Assembly (NCBI GenBank): GCA_017634255.1
Contig: JAGBNT010000082.1
Location: forward strand, 1 to 16,978
Direction: 5' to 3'
DNA from: Lachnospiraceae bacterium
GTDB taxonomy: Bacteria; Bacillota_A; Clostridia; Lachnospirales; Lachnospiraceae
DNA: 16,978 nt
Below are positions 1 through 8,421 of this stretch, piece after piece. The position numbers and the translations under genes were made by a program. Below the pieces are notes generated by a model. That model was not told the origin of the DNA. It did not search any database and was given only the letters and a program-made list of their open reading frames with translations. Position 1 is the first letter of the stretch. Every line of letters begins with the position of its first letter.

Positions 1-159
1 ACGGAAAATTCGCTGATGATAGTCATTACCGAAAACCAGAGCAAGATAGATACCTTTATAAAGGTGCTTGAAAAAGCAGATTATACGATTCTGGAGATCG
101 CACGGACGGGTATAGCGGGTCTGCAGCGCGGCAGCGACGGCGTAGAGTGGTTTGATTAA
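1..159 (+). CDS. ilvN: Acetolactate synthase small (regulatory) subunit, 3' end only
   Basis: The last 52 codons of a gene that begins before the window; the stop is TAA at 157-159. The visible peptide contains ENQSKIDTFIKVLEK followed by ILEIARTGIAGLQRG. This matches the end of an IlvN/IlvH regulatory subunit, where a conserved 'EI-RTG--AL-RG' segment closes the C-terminal domain. The family binds the large catalytic subunit and transmits valine feedback inhibition on the first common step of branched-chain amino acid synthesis. The next gene, ilvC, encodes the following enzyme of the pathway, which supports the call. Because only the tail is visible, the N-terminal ACT domain and the valine-binding residues cannot be checked. 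Confidence 0.85.
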   Translation, partial: TENSLMIVITENQSKIDTFIKVLEKADYTILEIARTGIAGLQRGSDGVEWFD

Positions 160-182
160 AGGCAGCACAGATAATAAATACA

Positions 183-212
183 TTGACAATTTATGCATAG
201 CGGCTGTATTAT
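183..212 (+). promoter_or_regulatory. Probable sigma-A promoter of ilvC
   Basis: A perfect -35 TTGACA at 183-188 is followed by TATTAT at 207-212 with an 18-nt spacer (TGTATT at 205-210 gives 16 nt). It lies in the 125-nt gap between the ilvN stop and ilvC. ilvC can therefore be transcribed separately from ilvBN, with a leader of about 65 nt. Confidence 0.65.
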
Positions 213-240
213 TTCTCATGTTGGAACTTTAATGCGTTAC

Positions 241-1319
<1,079 letters not shown>

Positions 1320-1344
1320 TGAAACCATAAGGAGAGACTTAATC

Positions 1345-1374
1345 GAACAGGGAAGATGCGATCGCACCCTGTTC
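1345..1374 (+). other. Inverted repeat / hairpin 1 downstream of ilvC
   Basis: GAACAGGG at 1345-1352 pairs perfectly with CCCTGTTC at 1367-1374. The loop contains the palindrome TGCGATCGCA at 1357-1366. No T-run follows. It begins 25 nt after the ilvC stop and is the first of three adjacent hairpins, so it may protect the ilvC mRNA 3' end or be an operator-like palindrome. Confidence 0.5.
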
Positions 1375-1379
1375 GCCGC

Positions 1380-1422
1380 GAGCTGCCGGTCGGCTTGCCG
1401 ACATATTTCTTATCGGCAGCTC
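1380..1422 (+). other. Branched hairpin 2 downstream of ilvC
   Basis: GAGCTGCCG at 1380-1388 pairs perfectly with CGGCAGCTC at 1414-1422 and encloses a second perfect stem, GTCGGC (1389-1394) with GCCGAC (1397-1402). The outer stem can extend with flanking CGC/GCG and a one-base bulge. It is very stable, and an A-run rather than a T-run follows, so it is not a canonical + strand terminator on its own. Confidence 0.5.
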
Positions 1423-1440
1423 TGCGATAAAAAAATTCTG

Positions 1441-1474
1441 CCCGGCGGGCTTTTTCCGCCGGGTAGTTTGCTTT
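1441..1474 (+). terminator. Rho-independent terminator after ilvC
   Basis: CCCGGCGG at 1441-1448 pairs perfectly with CCGCCGGG at 1456-1463, with a T-rich loop. It is preceded by a run of seven A (1430s) and followed by a T-rich stretch up to 1474. An alternative fold, GCCC/GGGC followed directly by TTTTT (1451-1455), also resembles a terminator. It separates ilvC from the next gene. Confidence 0.6.
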
Positions 1475-1496
1475 AGGAGCTGTTCATAAATATATT
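1468..1496 (+). promoter_or_regulatory. Putative promoter of the flavodoxin-fold oxidoreductase gene
   Basis: TTGCTT at 1468-1473 and TATATT at 1491-1496 with a 17-nt spacer, between the preceding terminator and the AGGAGG at 1516-1521. The -35 box overlaps the end of the terminator. A/T-rich sequence makes chance matches possible. Confidence 0.4.
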
Positions 1497-1525
1497 TATT
1501 ATGTAGTAGATACATAGGAGGAGCT

Positions 1526-2116
1526 ATGATACTTTTTGTAGATGCGTGTGCGAGAGAGGAATCCAGAACAAGGCGGCTGGCTGAAATGGTGCTTTCCAAT
1601 GTCTGCAAAAAATCAGGGACAGACATAACCACGACAGAACTGTATAAAGAGGAGCTGCGTCCCGTAGACAGGGCTTTAATAGAGGTAAGAGACAAGGCTC
1701 TCGCCTCCGGGGATTTTTCTTCGCCGGTCTTCGATATGGCGCGTCAGTTTGCCGATGCAGATATAATTATCGTGGCGGCTCCCTATTGGGATTTTTCTTT
1801 TCCGGCAATTTTAAAGACCTATTTTGAAAATATCAGCGTAAACGGGATATGCTTTGAATATGACGACAAGGGTGTACCCCACGGGCTATGCAGGGCGGAG
1901 AAGCTCTACTATGTAACCACCTCCGGCGGGGAGATAGGAAAGATGAACTTTGGCTATGACTATGTAAAAGCGCTGGTAACCGGGCTTTACGGCATAGGAG
2001 ACACTGCCTGCATACGGGCAGTCGGACTGGACCTTATTGGAAACGATCCCGAGGTCATCTTAAAAAATGCTGAGGAGCAGCTTAAAACCATGTTTGAAGA
2101 AGATACATTGGGATGA
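1526..2116 (+). CDS. NAD(P)H-dependent FMN oxidoreductase, AzoR/flavodoxin-2-like family
   Basis: A 196-residue protein with a flavodoxin-like fold. The N-terminus MILFVDACAREESRTRRLAE corresponds to the first strand and FMN-phosphate loop. The segment APYWDFSFPAILKTYFE starting near residue 85 matches the 'AP-WNFS-PA-LK-Y-D' signature of AzoR-type quinone and azo reductases. TTSGGEIG near residues 130-140 fits the second FMN loop. Such enzymes usually transfer two electrons from NAD(P)H through bound FMN to quinones, azo dyes or other electrophiles, but the substrate here cannot be read from sequence. The ATG has an ideal AGGAGG four nt upstream. The gene sits between ilvC and leuC with its own likely promoter and terminator boundary, so I do not infer a role in leucine synthesis. 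Confidence 0.8.
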   Translation: MILFVDACAREESRTRRLAEMVLSNVCKKSGTDITTTELYKEELRPVDRALIEVRDKALASGDFSSPVFDMARQFADADIIIVAAPYWDFSFPAILKTYFENISVNGICFEYDDKGVPHGLCRAEKLYYVTTSGGEIGKMNFGYDYVKALVTGLYGIGDTACIRAVGLDLIGNDPEVILKNAEEQLKTMFEEDTLG

Positions 2117-2135
2117 CGCATTTGGTTAAGTAGCG

Positions 2136-2164
2136 TTGTATTTTGTGGTCTGATGTGTTAAAAT
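2136..2164 (+). promoter_or_regulatory. Probable extended -10 promoter of leuCD
   Basis: TTGTAT at 2136-2141, a 17-nt spacer, then TAAAAT at 2159-2164 preceded by TGT, which gives a TGn extended -10. The leuC ribosome site GGAGGA (2209-2214) lies about 45 nt downstream. Confidence 0.5.
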
Positions 2165-2220
2165 TTGCAAGATATTGCGATTAGGAGTGAATTTTTTGGC
2201 TCCGACATGGAGGAATTATT

Positions 2221-3477
2221 ATGGGAATGACGATGACGCAAAAGATCCTTGCAGCCCATGCGGGGCTTGATTCGGTCAAGGCAGGAGATCTTATAGAGGC
2301 GAAGCTGGACCTGGTGCTGGGAAATGATATTACTAGCCCGGTGGCGATCAATGTAATGGAAGGTTTTAAAACCAGCAAGGTCTTTGACAGGGAAAAGATA
2401 GCCCTGGTAATGGATCATTTTATCCCCAATAAGGATATAAAGTCAGCCGAGAACTGCAAGACCTGCCGTGACTTTGCCGAAAAAAACGGGATTACGAATT
2501 ATTTTGATGTAGGACAGATGGGTATTGAGCACGCCCTCCTGCCCGAAAAAGGTCTGGTGGTTGCCGGGGACTGCGTTATAGGAGCCGATTCGCATACCTG
2601 TACCTACGGCGCGCTTGGGGCTTTTTCTACCGGAGTGGGCTCCACCGATATGGCTGCGGGAATGGCAACCGGCAAGGCGTGGTTTAAGGTTCCGGGAGCC
2701 ATAAAATTCAATATTACCGGCAAGCCCGGCAGATATATCTCCGGCAAGGACGTTATCCTGCACATCATCGGAAAGATAGGTGTGGACGGAGCGCTCTATA
2801 AATCCATGGAATTTACTGGGGACGGCATAGCGGAGCTTAATATGGACGATCGCTTCACGATAGCCAATATGGCTATAGAGGCAGGAGGAAAGAATGGCAT
2901 CTTCCCCGTGGACGATAGAACAAGGGAGTACCTTAAGGAACATTCGGGCAGGAGCTTTGAGGTCTATACTCCTGACGACGATGCTGTATACGATGAGGAG
3001 TATACGATAGATCTGTCCTCTCTTAAGAGCACGGTGGCCTGTCCGCATCTGCCGGAAAATACCAGAACGATAGACGAGATAGAAAAAGAGCATATCAAGG
3101 TGGATCAGGCAGTTATAGGTTCCTGTACCAACGGAAGGATAAGCGATCTTAGGGTCGCGGCAGAGATACTTAAGGGGAAGAAGACAGCGAAAAATCTTCG
3201 CTGCATCGTTATCCCTGGAACCCAGCAGATATATCTCGAGGCGCTTAAGGAGGGGCTTATCGAGACCTTTATAGAAGCCGGTGCGGTTGTTTCTACTCCC
3301 ACCTGCGGTCCCTGTCTCGGCGGTTATATGGGTATTCTGGCTGCCGGTGAAAAATGTATTTCCACCACTAACAGGAATTTTGTAGGCAGGATGGGACATG
3401 TGGATTCGTCAGTTTACCTTGCTTCTCCGGCTGTTGCTGCAGCCAGTGCGGTAAAGGGCTATATCTGCGCACCTTAA
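2221..3477 (+). CDS. leuC: 3-isopropylmalate dehydratase large subunit
   Basis: Aconitase-superfamily catalytic subunit that, with LeuD, interconverts 2- and 3-isopropylmalate in leucine synthesis. At 418 residues it belongs to the shorter LeuC type found in archaea and many clostridia (related to homoaconitase large subunits), not the roughly 465-residue enterobacterial type. The three [4Fe-4S] ligands are visible: Cys302 in IGSCTNG, and Cys362 and Cys365 in [29 protein letters not shown] is the conserved substrate and cluster segment, and the C-terminus carries [12 protein letters not shown]. The ATG is set by GGAGGA six nt upstream. leuD follows after 27 nt. A homologous homoaconitase role is possible in principle, but the ilv context favours LeuC. 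Confidence 0.95.
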   Translation: MGMTMTQKILAAHAGLDSVKAGDLIEAKLDLVLGNDITSPVAINVMEGFKTSKVFDREKIALVMDHFIPNKDIKSAENCKTCRDFAEKNGITNYFDVGQMGIEHALLPEKGLVVAGDCVIGADSHTCTYGALGAFSTGVGSTDMAAGMATGKAWFKVPGAIKFNITGKPGRYISGKDVILHIIGKIGVDGALYKSMEFTGDGIAELNMDDRFTIANMAIEAGGKNGIFPVDDRTREYLKEHSGRSFEVYTPDDDAVYDEEYTIDLSSLKSTVACPHLPENTRTIDEIEKEHIKVDQAVIGSCTNGRISDLRVAAEILKGKKTAKNLRCIVIPGTQQIYLEALKEGLIETFIEAGAVVSTPTCGPCLGGYMGILAAGEKCISTTNRNFVGRMGHVDSSVYLASPAVAAASAVKGYICAP

Positions 3478-3504
3478 ATGATAATTTGAGAGGTTATTTT
3501 AAAG

Positions 3505-3990
3505 ATGAATGTAAAGGGTAAGGTTTTTAAATACGGAGATAATGTAGATACCGATGTCATAATACCTGCAAGGTATCTGGCTATACAGGACAGGGCGGAG
3601 CTTGCCTCCCACGCCATGGAGGATATAGACAAGGATTTTGTAAAAAATGTCCAAAAAAATGATATAATCGTAGCTGAGAAGAATTTCGGCTGCGGTTCCT
3701 CCAGAGAGCATGCGCCTCTGGTTTTAAAGGAGGCGGGTGTGGGCTGCGTGATAGCCGAGACCTTTGCGAGGATATTCTACAGGAACGCTATAAATATAGG
3801 TCTTCCGATCATCGAATGTCCTGAGGCTGCAGCCGCAATAGCCGCTGGAGACGAGGTAGAGGTGGATTTTGACAGCGGTGTCATTAAGGATATAACTAAG
3901 AATACCAGCTTTCAGGGACAGGCTTTTCCCGAGTTCATGCAGAAGATCATCGCAGCTAACGGGCTGGTAGGGTATATTAACAGTAAGTAA
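3505..3990 (+). CDS. leuD: 3-isopropylmalate dehydratase small subunit
   Basis: The swivelling-domain partner of LeuC; together they form the iron-sulfur isopropylmalate isomerase. The 161-residue length fits the short LeuD paired with the short LeuC. Hallmarks are the start [21 protein letters not shown] (residues 5-25, the Asp-Thr-Asp loop), then [16 protein letters not shown] near residues 60-75, and [17 protein letters not shown]. The ribosome site is modest: GAGAGG at 3488-3493 is about 11 nt from the ATG, so translation may depend on coupling to leuC. No leuB or leuA follows, and a hairpin lies right after the stop. Confidence 0.95.
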   Translation: MNVKGKVFKYGDNVDTDVIIPARYLAIQDRAELASHAMEDIDKDFVKNVQKNDIIVAEKNFGCGSSREHAPLVLKEAGVGCVIAETFARIFYRNAINIGLPIIECPEAAAAIAAGDEVEVDFDSGVIKDITKNTSFQGQAFPEFMQKIIAANGLVGYINSK

Positions 3991-3993
3991 TGT

Positions 3994-4025
3994 ATAGTAA
4001 ACGAAATAATATTTTCGTTTACTAT
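3994..4025 (+). terminator. Inverted repeat after leuD, probable terminator
   Basis: ATAGTAAACGAA at 3994-4005 pairs perfectly with TTCGTTTACTAT at 4014-4025 around an 8-nt A/T loop. It starts 4 nt after the leuD stop and is followed by T-rich sequence. The stem is A/T-rich, so a weak terminator, an mRNA 3'-end stabiliser or an operator for uppP are all possible. Confidence 0.45.
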
Positions 4026-4048
4026 GAATTTATTTTGGAGGAAGGGCT

Positions 4049-4903
4049 TTGAGCATAATTCAAGCTGTTTTACTTGGAATTTTACAGGGGTTGACTGAAT
4101 TTCTGCCTGTATCCTCTTCGGGACATCTGGCGATATTTCAAAATCTCTTTCATATAGGGGAGGGGACGGATGATCTGTTCTTATTTGACATCCTCCTGCA
4201 TCTGGGCACACTGATCTCGATCTTTGTGGTCTTTTTCAAGGATATAGCCAAGCTTGTTACAGAATTTGTCGGAATGCTGCACGATTTCATCCTGAATGTT
4301 CCGCGCTGGATCAGAAGAGAGCCTGCAAGACGGGTGCTTAGGACCTCCTACCGGAGATTTGTGGTAATGATAATCATTTCCACCATACCCACGGGAATTA
4401 TTGGTCTTATCTTAAAGGATCTTGTGGAGGATGCTTCAAAAACCCTTATCATACCCGGTATCTGCTTCCTTATGACCTCCGCCCTGCTCTTTCTGGCGGA
4501 CAGAATGCCGGAGGGCTTTAAAACCCCCAGGGACGCGAGCTACGGTCACGCGGCTTTAGTCGGGATAGCTCAGGGCTTTGCGACCCTTCCCGGGCTTTCG
4601 AGAAGCGGAACCACGCTTACCACCTGCCTTATGTGCGGCTTTGATTCGAGGTTTGCGGTAAAATATTCCTTTATAATGTCCATCCCCGCCGTACTCGGCG
4701 CAGCGATACTTGAGATAAAGGATGCCGCAGGCTCAAGTATAGAGCTTTCTTATATCATCGGCATGCTGGTGGCTGCAGTGATCGGCTTTGTCGCGATAAA
4801 ATTCATGCTCGTGCTGGTGCGGAACAGAAAATATATCTTCTTTTCCATCTACTGCCTTATCGCCGGTATAATAGCGATAGTTGGACATTTTGTTACAAAA
4901 TAG
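4049..4903 (+). CDS. uppP: Undecaprenyl-diphosphate phosphatase (UppP/BacA)
   Basis: An integral membrane enzyme that dephosphorylates undecaprenyl diphosphate to recycle the lipid carrier of cell-wall synthesis; the family confers bacitracin tolerance when abundant. Its two signature regions are present: QGLTEFLPVSSSGHL (residues 13-27), the (E/Q)xxxE motif with Gln13 and Glu17 and the conserved Ser and His26; and PGLSRSGTT (residues 181-189) with the essential Arg185. The 284-residue length and several hydrophobic helices fit the family. The start is TTG, chosen because GGAGGA at 4037-4042 lies six nt upstream and the family N-terminus begins here. A basic loop RWIRREPARR sits near residues 89-98. 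ftsK follows after 23 nt. Confidence 0.95.
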   Translation: MSIIQAVLLGILQGLTEFLPVSSSGHLAIFQNLFHIGEGTDDLFLFDILLHLGTLISIFVVFFKDIAKLVTEFVGMLHDFILNVPRWIRREPARRVLRTSYRRFVVMIIISTIPTGIIGLILKDLVEDASKTLIIPGICFLMTSALLFLADRMPEGFKTPRDASYGHAALVGIAQGFATLPGLSRSGTTLTTCLMCGFDSRFAVKYSFIMSIPAVLGAAILEIKDAAGSSIELSYIIGMLVAAVIGFVAIKFMLVLVRNRKYIFFSIYCLIAGIIAIVGHFVTK

Positions 4904-4926
4904 TGTACAGGTCAGGTATTATATAG

Positions 4927-7900
4927 ATGTCGAATACGACTAAAAAGAAAAGCGCTTCCACGAAGCGTACTTCTTCTCATTCAAATAAACAGGCAATTTC
5001 CACAGAAGAGAGGCAGCAGGTTCTGAGCCTAAGCTCAGAGGCATTGCAGCTTCTTTTTCTTGCGTTCTCAGTTTTGCTGCTTTTGGGAAATTTTTCTCTT
5101 ACCGGAGGCTTCGGCAGGGTAGTTAACGGTTTCCTCTTCGGACTCTTCGGTGCAATGGAATTTATATTCCCGATAGCTTTATTCTTCTGTGTGACCTTTT
5201 ATATTGCAAACAGGGGAAACGTCCGCGCCATGGTGCGCCTCGCAGGAATGGTGATCCTCTTTTTCGATCTCGGGATATTCTTTCAGCTTATTTTCAATAA
5301 AAAATATACCTCCGGGGTATACAGCAGCCTCTACAGCTTCGGGCATGATACACACAGCGGAGGAGGTCTTGTAGGAGGCGGTCTGTATACGCTTTTAAGC
5401 TCTTTAGTCGGCAATATCGGTACGGTGATAATCGTTCTGGTGCTTGCCATTATCAGTATCGTTCTTATTTCCGGAAAGAGCTTTATAGGCGGAGTAAAGA
5501 GCGGCTCAAGGAAGGTGTATGACAATACGGTAAAGGCAGGCAATGAATACCGGGAGAAAAGACGGATACGCAAAGAAGAGCGGGAGAAGGAAAGAGAAGC
5601 AGAGCTGCTGGCGGAAAAAGAGCGGGAGCTAAAACAGGTCGATCTTAATAAACAAAAGATGGTCCTGCCGCATTTTAATCCCGTATCCGAAGCTGCCTCT
5701 AAGCCGGAAGGCATATCTGAGCCCGCAGCAAATCCTCAGCCGGAGCCCGTTATAAGCCAGGTGCCTGTATATGGGTCGGAACCTGTTTTAGAGCAGGGAC
5801 CTGTGATCATGCAAAACCACGCAGCAGCGGATGCAACAGCTGTCTTTGCCGCAGGAAACAGAGAGGTTGTTGTCGAGGAGCCGCAGGGCTTGAAATTTAC
5901 CAATATATCCCGCAGAGAGATACCGCAGGAGAAGGATATCTATGCGGATGAGATCATCGATGAGGGAAGGCTTATCGACAGGGATATCCGGAAAAAACAG
6001 CGATATGACGAAGAGCACAGGATCGTTTTAAGCGATACCGAATTTAATCCCTACAGGAGCGCGGGAAAAATAGGCGACGAGGAAAAACCCCCGGCAGTAT
6101 TGTCGGACGCCCCGGCAGAGCTCAATATCTTAAATGAAGAGATCGAGGGCAGCAGTGAGGACGAATTTGCCTCTCCCGAGATTCCAGCCATTATCCATTC
6201 GAATTTCGAGGTCATTTCCGAGGAAGAGGAAAACGTTGACAATATAATCTCCTTTGAGAGCAGGAGGCAGGACACACCGTCAGCTATGGAAAATGAGCCT
6301 TCTGATATGGAAAGTGAAACCTCTGAAACGGAAAATGGGCTTTCTGATATGGAAAATAAACTCTCTGAAACGGAAAATGAAGCTTCTGAAACCGGGGAAG
6401 AGAGTAAAAATGTGATAGAGCTAAGCGACATTGGCTTTAGCCTCGCAGAGGAGGTCAAAGAGGTCACCGAAGAGCCTGATAACTCAGATGAAAAGGTTAT
6501 AGAGGCTTTTGAGGTCAGCGGGGAGGTTTCCGATGCCGAAGAGGTTTCCGATGCTGAGGAGGCGGCTGACGAGATAGTTGAGGAAGTTCGCGGCATCGGG
6601 GAAGCTGCCGAGCTTCGAGAGGAAATTCCTGAAATTGAAACAGAAGCTCCTGAAGAGAGCGACAGGGAAAAGCCTGTCATCGCAGCAAGCCAGGATACAG
6701 TGGAGACTGTAAAAAAGGCTCCTGCTGCCGAAGAAAAAGCCGAATACAAGTTCCCTCCCGTGGAGCTTTTAAAGAAGGGAAGCAGTGAGACACTGGATTC
6801 CAAAGCGGAGCTTGAGGAAACAGCCGCGAAGCTTAAGAGCACTCTGGCAAGCTTCGGCATCAATGTGGAGGTTACGGATATCAGCCGGGGACCTGCGGTT
6901 ACCCGCTATGAAATAAAGATAGAGCAGGGAGTAAAGGTCAGCCGGATACTTTCTCTTTCCGATGACCTGAAATTAAATCTTGCTGCCACCGACATAAGGA
7001 TAGAGGCTCCGATACCCGGAAAGGCAGCCGTTGGAATTGAAATACCGAATAAGCAGACCTCTACGGTAATGCTTAGGGATATAATTGATTCCGAGGAATT
7101 TAAGAATGTAAAATCCAAGATCGGTTTTGTAGTGGGTAAGGACATTGCCGGAAAGAATGTTGTGGCGAATATTGACGACATGCCCCACCTCCTTATAGCA
7201 GGAGCTACCGGGTCGGGAAAGTCCGTCTGTGTAAATACTATAATAATGTCCGTGCTGTTTAAGGCAAGACCGGAGGAGGTCAAGCTCGTACTAATCGACC
7301 CCAAGAGAGTTGAGCTTTCCATGTATAACGGTCTGCCCCATCTTATGGCGCCGGTTGTCACCGATCCGGGAAAGGCCGCCGGGGCTCTTCATTGGGGAGT
7401 TACAGAAATGACAAGGCGTTTCGACCTTTTCGAAAAGATGAGGGTCAGGGACCTTAAGAGCTACAACGCCCAGGTGAAAAAGCTCCATGAGGAGCCGCAT
7501 GAACCCGAATACAACGAGAAGGGGGAGGAGATACCTCTGCCCTCGCCGCTTCCGCAGGTCATTATAATCGTGGATGAGATGGCGGATCTTATGATGGTGG
7601 CAAAATCCGAGGTGGAGACCTATATCTGCCGTCTGGCACAGCTTGCGCGTGCGGCGGGCATACACCTTATAATCGCAACGCAGAGACCGTCGGTGGATGT
7701 CATCACCGGACTTATCAAGGCGAATATGCCTTCGAGGATAGCGTTCATGGTGTCCTCAGGGACGGATTCGAGAACCATTCTGGATGCGAACGGGGCTGAA
7801 AAGCTTTTGGGTAAGGGAGATATGCTCTTTGCCCCGAGGAACTATCCAAGACCTGAGAGGATACAGGCGCCCTTCGTTTCAGACGGAGAGGTTCAGTCCG

Positions 7901-8247
7901 TAGTGGATTTTATCATCAACGAAAATGCTGTGGATAATTCCGTAAAAGAGGATATAAGCCAGGAGATAGAGGCACATGCCGCGGCTTCGGGAGCTGAAGA
8001 GAATAGCGGTTCCGGGGCTTCGCTGGCAGCCAATGACGACAGGGATGATTATTTTTACGAAGCCGGACGCTTTATCATAGATAAACAGAAGGCTTCCATA
8101 GGAATACTGCAAAGACAGTTCAGGATAGGGTTTAACAGGGCCGCGCGCATTATGGATCAGCTTGCCGACGCCGGAGTGGTAAGCCAGGAGGATGGAACAA
8201 AGGCAAGGCAGATACTCATGAGTGAGCAGGATTTTGAAAATTTATGA
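4927..8247 (+). CDS. ftsK: FtsK/SpoIIIE family DNA translocase
   Basis: A membrane-anchored hexameric ATPase that pumps double-stranded DNA through the division or sporulation septum. At 1106 residues it is long for the family. The order is a Lys/Ser-rich cytosolic start (1-30); about four membrane helices (roughly 38-55, 70-95, 100-125, 155-182); a highly charged stretch with a likely coiled coil (195-245); a long acidic low-complexity linker (about 250-610) with tandem repeats; then the alpha/beta motor with Walker A GATGSGKS (759-766) and Walker B IIIVDEMADL (Asp883, Glu884), and a C-terminal winged-helix gamma domain (about 1040-1100, YEAGRFIIDKQKASIGILQR) that reads DNA orientation sequences. 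The ribosome site is weak (AGG at 4914-4916), suggesting coupling to uppP. FtsK and SpoIIIE cannot be told apart from sequence alone. Confidence 0.95.
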   Translation: MSNTTKKKSASTKRTSSHSNKQAISTEERQQVLSLSSEALQLLFLAFSVLLLLGNFSLTGGFGRVVNGFLFGLFGAMEFIFPIALFFCVTFYIANRGNVRAMVRLAGMVILFFDLGIFFQLIFNKKYTSGVYSSLYSFGHDTHSGGGLVGGGLYTLLSSLVGNIGTVIIVLVLAIISIVLISGKSFIGGVKSGSRKVYDNTVKAGNEYREKRRIRKEEREKEREAELLAEKERELKQVDLNKQKMVLPHFNPVSEAASKPEGISEPAANPQPEPVISQVPVYGSEPVLEQGPVIMQNHAAADATAVFAAGNREVVVEEPQGLKFTNISRREIPQEKDIYADEIIDEGRLIDRDIRKKQRYDEEHRIVLSDTEFNPYRSAGKIGDEEKPPAVLSDAPAELNILNEEIEGSSEDEFASPEIPAIIHSNFEVISEEEENVDNIISFESRRQDTPSAMENEPSDMESETSETENGLSDMENKLSETENEASETGEESKNVIELSDIGFSLAEEVKEVTEEPDNSDEKVIEAFEVSGEVSDAEEVSDAEEAADEIVEEVRGIGEAAELREEIPEIETEAPEESDREKPVIAASQDTVETVKKAPAAEEKAEYKFPPVELLKKGSSETLDSKAELEETAAKLKSTLASFGINVEVTDISRGPAVTRYEIKIEQGVKVSRILSLSDDLKLNLAATDIRIEAPIPGKAAVGIEIPNKQTSTVMLRDIIDSEEFKNVKSKIGFVVGKDIAGKNVVANIDDMPHLLIAGATGSGKSVCVNTIIMSVLFKARPEEVKLVLIDPKRVELSMYNGLPHLMAPVVTDPGKAAGALHWGVTEMTRRFDLFEKMRVRDLKSYNAQVKKLHEEPHEPEYNEKGEEIPLPSPLPQVIIIVDEMADLMMVAKSEVETYICRLAQLARAAGIHLIIATQRPSVDVITGLIKANMPSRIAFMVSSGTDSRTILDANGAEKLLGKGDMLFAPRNYPRPERIQAPFVSDGEVQSVVDFIINENAVDNSVKEDISQEIEAHAAASGAEENSGSGASLAANDDRDDYFYEAGRFIIDKQKASIGILQRQFRIGFNRAARIMDQLADAGVVSQEDGTKARQILMSEQDFENL
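6286..6390 (+). repeat. 21-bp (7-residue) tandem repeat inside the FtsK linker
   Basis: Five in-frame heptads at residues 454-488 follow the pattern [M/T]-E-[N/S]-x-x-S-[D/E], alternating units ending SD and SE. The DNA units TCTGATATGGAAA and TCTGAAACGGAAA are clearly related. The repeat lies in the acidic, probably disordered linker between membrane and motor domains. Confidence 0.8.
6523..6558 (+). repeat. 18-bp tandem duplication inside the FtsK linker
   Basis: GAGGTTTCCGATGCCGAA (6523-6540) is followed at once by GAGGTTTCCGATGCTGAG (6541-6558), two mismatches, both encoding E-V-S-D-A-E. It is a second local expansion in the same acidic linker. Confidence 0.8.
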
Positions 8248-8248
8248 A

Positions 8249-8283
8249 CTTCGCGTGCCGCATAAAGAGCGGCGGAAAGGAAA
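8249..8283 (+). repeat. 35-bp direct repeat, copy 1 (after ftsK)
   Basis: Starts within 2 nt of the ftsK stop and contains a small hairpin GCCGC-ATAAAGA-GCGGC followed by GGAAAGGAAA. It matches copy 2 at 8384-8418 with one mismatch (exact over 8254-8283). Here the Shine-Dalgarno-like GGAAAGGA is followed by no start codon. Confidence 0.9.
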
Positions 8284-8285
8284 GA

Positions 8286-8315
8286 TTAAAAGTCATGTCG
8301 ATACATGACTTTTAA
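8286..8315 (+). other. Perfect 13-bp hairpin in the ftsK-fhs gap
   Basis: TTAAAAGTCATGT at 8286-8298 pairs perfectly with ACATGACTTTTAA at 8303-8315 around the tetraloop CGAT. In either direction the arm ends in a short T-rich stretch (CTTTTAA), so it could act as a weak terminator after ftsK, but no long T-tract follows. Confidence 0.7.
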
Positions 8316-8349
8316 CTTCGCATTGGTGCCGCTAAAGCGTCTCCAATGC
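8316..8349 (+). other. Hairpin with a degenerate third repeat copy
   Basis: GCATTGG (8320-8326) pairs with CCAATGC (8343-8349), enclosing a small CGC-TAAA-GCG stem at 8330-8339. The sequence AACTTCGC (8314-8321), then GTGCCGC-TAAAG-CG, resembles the 35-bp repeat interrupted by ATTG, so it may be a decayed copy. Confidence 0.5.
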
Positions 8350-8362
8350 AATGATCGCATCA

Positions 8363-8384
8363 GAGAAATCCTTCGGAATTTCTC
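8363..8384 (+). other. Hairpin upstream of fhs repeat copy 2
   Basis: GAGAAAT (8363-8369) pairs with ATTTCTC (8378-8384), extended by CC/GG with one bulged A around a TTC loop. It abuts repeat copy 2, making the whole 174-nt gap a series of stem-loops. Confidence 0.55.
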
Positions 8385-8418
8385 TTCACGTGCCGCATAA
8401 AGAGCGGCGGAAAGGAAA
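8384..8418 (+). repeat. 35-bp direct repeat, copy 2, supplying the fhs ribosome site
   Basis: Second copy of the repeat, 135 bp downstream of copy 1. It forms the same GCCGC/GCGGC hairpin (8393-8397 with 8404-8408) and then GGAAAGGA (8409-8416), which ends five nt before the fhs ATG at 8422 and so acts as its Shine-Dalgarno sequence. Confidence 0.9.
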
Positions 8419-8421
8419 AGC

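Noticed and set aside
2443..3399. 318-codon open frame on the minus strand
   Set aside because: It lies wholly inside leuC in antisense, has no recognisable family and no promising ribosome site; the + strand protein is unmistakable.
6286..6390. CRISPR-like array
   Set aside because: The 21-bp repeats are direct, spacerless, in frame and encode a heptad in FtsK.
6051..6863. 270-codon Ser-rich minus-strand frame
   Set aside because: It is the mirror of the Glu-rich FtsK linker (GAA/GAG codons read backwards give Ser/Phe codons), not a gene.
8248..8421. THF or ZTP riboswitch controlling fhs-folD
   Set aside because: The gap is structured and the genes fit such control, but I could not find the conserved motifs of either class; it is described instead as repeat-hairpin DNA.
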